From an uncultured Clostridia bacterium (GTDB lineage Bacteria; Bacillota; Clostridia; UBA1381), in NCBI GenBank assembly GCA_910585485.1, contig CAJUEZ010000061.1, positions 1-9,553 of the forward strand: a stretch of DNA of 9,553 nucleotides, given 5' to 3'. The position numbers and the translations under genes were made by a program. The notes beneath the pieces were generated by a model. That model was not told the DNA's origin, did no database searches, and saw only the letters and a program-made list of their open reading frames with translations. Shown here piece by piece: positions 6,871 to 9,553 of the stretch. How positions within the stretch are numbered: the stretch's first letter is position 1; every line of letters begins with the position of its first letter.

Positions 6871-7260
6871 ATGAACGCAAATGAAATATTAGCGGCGGCA
6901 GGACTCAAACAAACCAAACAGCGTATAAGCGTTATGGAACTTATGATTAAGGCAAAAGCGCCGATGACTGCGGAGAACATATACGAAGCCGCAGAAAATA
7001 TATCACTATCAACTGTATACAGAATCGTGGAAAAACTTTGCGAAAAAGGAATACTCAATAAGAACACAATACAGGACAGCGACAAATTTTATTATGAATT
7101 GTCATGTAACGAGCATCGTCATTATGCCGTGTGCCTCGGCTGCGGAAATGTGAAATATGTGGATATATGTCCTGTGCATACTCCCCGGATTAATGATTTT
7201 GAGGTGACGGGGCATAAGCTTGAAATATATGGATACTGCCGCAAATGCGGCGGGAAATAA
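6871..7260 (+). CDS. zur: Fur-family metal-dependent regulator, probably Zur
   Basis: DNA-binding metal sensor likely to repress the zinc uptake genes ahead of it when metal is plentiful. The 129-residue protein has the Fur-family winged helix (about 8-75, recognition helix near ISLSTVYRIVEKL) and a metal-binding dimerisation domain. Two CxxC pairs, C88/C91 and C123/C126, form the usual structural zinc site. C79, H82 and H84 (CNEHRHY), with H103, E111 and H115, are candidates for the sensing site. Cys in the sensing set is a feature of characterised Zur proteins, which with the operon context favours Zur over Fur or PerR. The exact metal is inferred. ATG 6871 was chosen because a longer in-frame extension would overlap znuB and lacks homology to the family. 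The ribosome site AAGGTGAG (6859-6866) overlaps the znuB stop. Confidence 0.85.
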   Translation: MNANEILAAAGLKQTKQRISVMELMIKAKAPMTAENIYEAAENISLSTVYRIVEKLCEKGILNKNTIQDSDKFYYELSCNEHRHYAVCLGCGNVKYVDICPVHTPRINDFEVTGHKLEIYGYCRKCGGK

Positions 7261-7304
7261 AAAAGACCTATCTATGATTAATATTTATCATAGATAGGTC
7301 TTTT
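7261..7304. terminator. bidirectional terminator, perfect 18-bp stem
   Basis: Arms 7261-7278 and 7287-7304 are perfectly complementary, with an 8-base loop (TAATATTT). The left arm begins with four A extended leftward by more A (from 7258), so the minus-strand transcript ends in six U then AUUU. The plus-strand transcript has only the four U of the arm. It lies between the zur stop and the convergent glycosidase gene and probably ends both. Confidence 0.85.
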
Positions 7305-7348
7305 CGTTATGTCTAAATGATTTGCGAAGTTTGTTTAAACGAGGTCTT

Positions 7349-7373
7349 AAACCATAATATTTATTAATGGTTT
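7349..7373 (-). other. short inverted repeat across the glycosidase stop codon
   Basis: AAACCAT (7349-7355) and ATGGTTT (7367-7373) form a 7-bp, 11-base-loop inverted repeat that contains the TAA stop of the minus-strand gene. It could be a small 3' hairpin ahead of the main terminator. It has no T-run and may be chance. An 8-bp palindrome, GTTTAAAC (7333-7340), lies beside it with no clear role. Confidence 0.25.
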
Positions 7374-9070
7374 GTCAAGAATATATTCAAGACTGAATCA
7401 GAATCTGAAAAATCAACACTGCATTTAAAGTTCTCGCTTATGAATCTGAGCGGTACAAGCGTTCTTCCGTCAATAATTGTCGGCGGAACTTCAATTTTTG
7501 CTGATGAACCGTTTACATATGCCGTTGGATTATTAATATACAGCTTTATAGTGTCTGAACCGTTTTTGATTGTAACGGTGTTTTCACTTCCGTTATAATC
7601 AATATTATCATCGCTTATACCAAGCGCGTTTGCAAACGCGCGAATAGGAACGAGCGTTGTATCGGCGATAACACACGGCTGAGTGTCAAACACGATTTGC
7701 TGTCCGTTAAGGCTGACGTTAATTTGTTTGTTATTTACAATGGAACCGTTTCCAAAACGCGCAAACGCGCCAAGCTTTGTAAAGTTAAACTCCTTCATAT
7801 CCAAAAGCGTGTTACCGCTGAAAGAGCATACCTCCAACTTGTGCTGACCGTCAGCAAAGTCCGAGAGATTTATAGTGGTATCATGAGGTGTGTAAACATT
7901 GCTGTCATATAAATTGCCGTCTATATAATAATCAACTTTTATAAATTCAGCATCACGGGCATAAGCGTGAGAATAAATTGGGATTTGAGGACCGATAACA
8001 GTACCGCTTCCCGGGAGTTCCGCAAAGGAAATAGTATTTTGGGAATTAGGATGGATATAAGCGCCGCTATCTGTGGCATTTTTAATAATACTTATCAAGT
8101 CGGCATGACCGTCTAAATTAAAGTATTCATCTTCATTCATTTTCGCGTTAAAATAATTTATCATTTTTATCTGTGGATATTTCATGATAAGATCCCAATA
8201 CATATTTTGAAGTCTCTGAGATGCCCAGTCAGAAGTATCCTCGCCCATTTTATTGCGAACGGCAACTCCGCCCTCGGCTATCATTACAGGCTTGTTTATG
8301 CCGTAATCACTCATGAATTTGAATATCGGTTTTACACTGTTTGTATGCCAGGCATAATTACCGACCATAAAAGCCATTTGATCGTCTGTTGAAGCGGTTT
8401 TGCCGCCCCAATATTTGGTTTCATAGCAGCTGACGCCTACCCAGTCTACATATTCATCGCCGGGGTAGTAATCCGCGAACGTTTTAATCAGAGAACCTAC
8501 GGCGATTGGAGACCATACCATTGCGATATTGTCGTATTTATGGGCAATATCAGCAACTTTACGGAAAGCGTATTTATATTCTTCTCCGCTGCCTAAATCG
8601 GTGTCGTTCATTTCGCCCGCAAAGCGTATATAAACGTTCTTGCCGTATGACGCTACTTTTTTGAGCGTGCTTTCAATATAGCTTGTGTATGAGTCTATAT
8701 TTCTTATCGTATCCGCTTTGGACACATTCCAGCCGAGCATTACGTTAACATTCTTATTCTTTATCATCTCGTTGGCGGGGTAATAGAAATCTTTCTGTTG
8801 TTCGTCAAATTCTATATAGGTCAGACAAGTGGAAATGTTGCTGAATTCATCACTGTTTTCAGCCAAAGTTCCGAAATATACTCCCGAACGCGGTTCAAGA
8901 CGCGCTCCGAAATAAGGCGCGCGGTCAGGTGAAACTTCAGTGTACACGTTTAACTCGCTGCCTCTTACGAATTGTTTCCTTTGTTCGTATTCTTCAGCAC
9001 CCTCCCAAGCGAAGGCTGTTGATGAAACTAATATGGCAATCGATGCCGAAAGTGAAATGATTTTTTTCAT
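7364..9070 (-). CDS. secreted GH26-like glycoside hydrolase with Ig-like and copper-amine-oxidase-N-like domains
   Basis: Probable extracellular enzyme cutting a beta-linked polysaccharide (mannan, glucan or xylan; the substrate cannot be read from sequence). The 568 residues start with a signal peptide (1-21, cleavage after AFA). The catalytic domain (about 60-340) resembles the GH26/clan-A barrel: VYIRFAGEMND with E153 as likely acid/base, MIAEGG with E266 as likely nucleophile, and the characteristic WSPIA (186-190), YYPGDEYVDWVGVSCYE (201-217). An Ig-like beta domain follows (about 345-432, with a DGQHKLEV strand motif). Last is a two-part copper-amine-oxidase N-terminal-like domain (about 448-566), seen from the paired motifs TTLVPIRAFANALG and RTLVPLRFISENF. 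This domain is usual on clostridial surface proteins and is not itself an oxidase. The ATG has AGGAG (9079-9083) 8 bases upstream. It is likely co-transcribed with the gene 35 bases upstream. Confidence 0.82.
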   Translation of the reverse strand: MKKIISLSASIAILVSSTAFAWEGAEEYEQRKQFVRGSELNVYTEVSPDRAPYFGARLEPRSGVYFGTLAENSDEFSNISTCLTYIEFDEQQKDFYYPANEMIKNKNVNVMLGWNVSKADTIRNIDSYTSYIESTLKKVASYGKNVYIRFAGEMNDTDLGSGEEYKYAFRKVADIAHKYDNIAMVWSPIAVGSLIKTFADYYPGDEYVDWVGVSCYETKYWGGKTASTDDQMAFMVGNYAWHTNSVKPIFKFMSDYGINKPVMIAEGGVAVRNKMGEDTSDWASQRLQNMYWDLIMKYPQIKMINYFNAKMNEDEYFNLDGHADLISIIKNATDSGAYIHPNSQNTISFAELPGSGTVIGPQIPIYSHAYARDAEFIKVDYYIDGNLYDSNVYTPHDTTINLSDFADGQHKLEVCSFSGNTLLDMKEFNFTKLGAFARFGNGSIVNNKQINVSLNGQQIVFDTQPCVIADTTLVPIRAFANALGISDDNIDYNGSENTVTIKNGSDTIKLYINNPTAYVNGSSAKIEVPPTIIDGRTLVPLRFISENFKCSVDFSDSDSVLNIFLTNH

Positions 9071-9105
9071 AGACTTCTCTCCTAAAAATTATATGATTAA
9101 AGTGA

Positions 9106-9553
9106 TTAATTAAAAAATTGAAATTTTTTATCGTCAATTTTTACAAGTTTACCTGCTGATGTGCCATCTTCCCGTACTACATCATAATTATCTCCGTCGG
9201 GCACAATGTTTACTCTTACAACTGTTTTATCGTATTCTATATTGTAAAAGCTGCAAAGTCCCTCTGTATCAATGTATGGTTTAAGTATCTGAGAATCACC
9301 GTACGTGAAAGTCATGATATTGTTTGTGTCGGGTGTGCCGGTGATGTGACGCATGCAGCCTGTGATGTCGGCATAGTTGCCGCTGGCTCCGCGTATATGG
9401 TCGAGATAGCTTACACACTTTGATTCCTCGTAGTAATGCTGACCGCCGAAAACGTAGGTGTTTTTATGAGAATTGGATATTCTCTCAGGTGTGTCAAGAT
9501 CAATAAGCTGCTGCGTTATATGTGTATCAAAATCTGATGTTAACTGATAGTCG
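9106..9553 (-). CDS. unrecognised protein, 3' end only (runs off the window)
   Basis: The reading frame ending with TAA at 9106-9108 stays open to the right edge of the window, about 148 sense codons. The ATG at 9352-9354 has many in-frame codons above it and is internal, so the true start lies beyond 9553. I do not recognise the family. The visible part is soluble-looking and rich in Asp, Tyr and Thr, with three Cys and no membrane segment. The end has a strand-like pattern (VVRVNIVPDGDNYDVV, then a DGTSAGKLVKIDDKKFQF stretch), suggesting a beta-rich C-terminal domain. It lies 35 bases upstream of the secreted glycosidase on the same strand, so a cell-surface or secreted role is plausible, but this is only context. 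Confidence 0.8.
   Translation of the reverse strand, partial: DYQLTSDFDTHITQQLIDLDTPERISNSHKNTYVFGGQHYYEESKCVSYLDHIRGASGNYADITGCMRHITGTPDTNNIMTFTYGDSQILKPYIDTEGLCSFYNIEYDKTVVRVNIVPDGDNYDVVREDGTSAGKLVKIDDKKFQFFN

Noticed and set aside
9106..9354. A complete 82-residue protein starting at 9354
   Set aside because: The frame stays open upstream to the window edge, so this ATG is internal to a larger, truncated gene.
1..9553. Mobile elements, CRISPR arrays, tRNA or rRNA genes, prophage or defence genes
   Set aside because: No transposase, integrase, regular spacer-repeat pattern, tRNA cloverleaf or rRNA-like segment was seen.

Overview
The window looks like a chromosomal segment of a low-GC Firmicute of the class Clostridia, probably uncultured or gut/anaerobic. 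The reasons are: A/T-rich intergenic DNA with strong AGGAGG-type ribosome sites; an anchored HtrA-type protease; a proofreading-dead DNA polymerase I; a lipoprotein-type zinc receptor; and a secreted glycosidase ending in the copper-amine-oxidase-N-like 'stalk' domain common in Clostridia. This placement rests on gene style only; there is no rRNA or other marker. No phage, transposon, CRISPR or defence genes are seen.

Layout. Positions 1-237 are non-coding but highly structured, with five hairpins and four G-runs (C-runs on the minus strand). On the minus strand they include a promoter-like sequence and a strong intrinsic terminator, and could encode a small C-rich RNA or a structured htrA 3' UTR. 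Positions 238-1485 (minus) encode a membrane-anchored HtrA/DegP-like serine protease. A divergent intergenic region (1486-1761) carries overlapping, symmetric promoters. Positions 1762-4371 (plus) encode DNA polymerase I. Positions 4469-7260 (plus) form a compact zinc operon of binding lipoprotein, ATPase, permease and a Fur-family regulator (znuA-znuC-znuB-zur). A perfect 18-bp hairpin at 7261-7304 separates it from a convergent minus-strand pair. That pair is a secreted GH26-like glycoside hydrolase (7364-9070) and, 35 bases upstream, the 3' end of an unrecognised gene that runs off the window (9106-9553).

How the genes work together. The clearest unit is the zinc operon: receptor, ATPase and channel import a divalent metal, most likely zinc, and the last gene probably encodes its own metal-sensing repressor. 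There is no clear terminator between polA and znuA, so polA transcripts may read into it. HtrA and PolA share a promoter region and could respond to a common signal, but nothing proves this. The glycosidase and its upstream partner form a separate surface/secretion unit.

The most interesting unexplained signal is the stretch at about 10-139. Read on the minus strand it looks like a promoter, an operator-like palindrome, nested stems exposing runs of six or seven C, and a terminator. This is the general form of a C-rich small RNA that could pair with Shine-Dalgarno sequences. It is a hypothesis from sequence reading alone.
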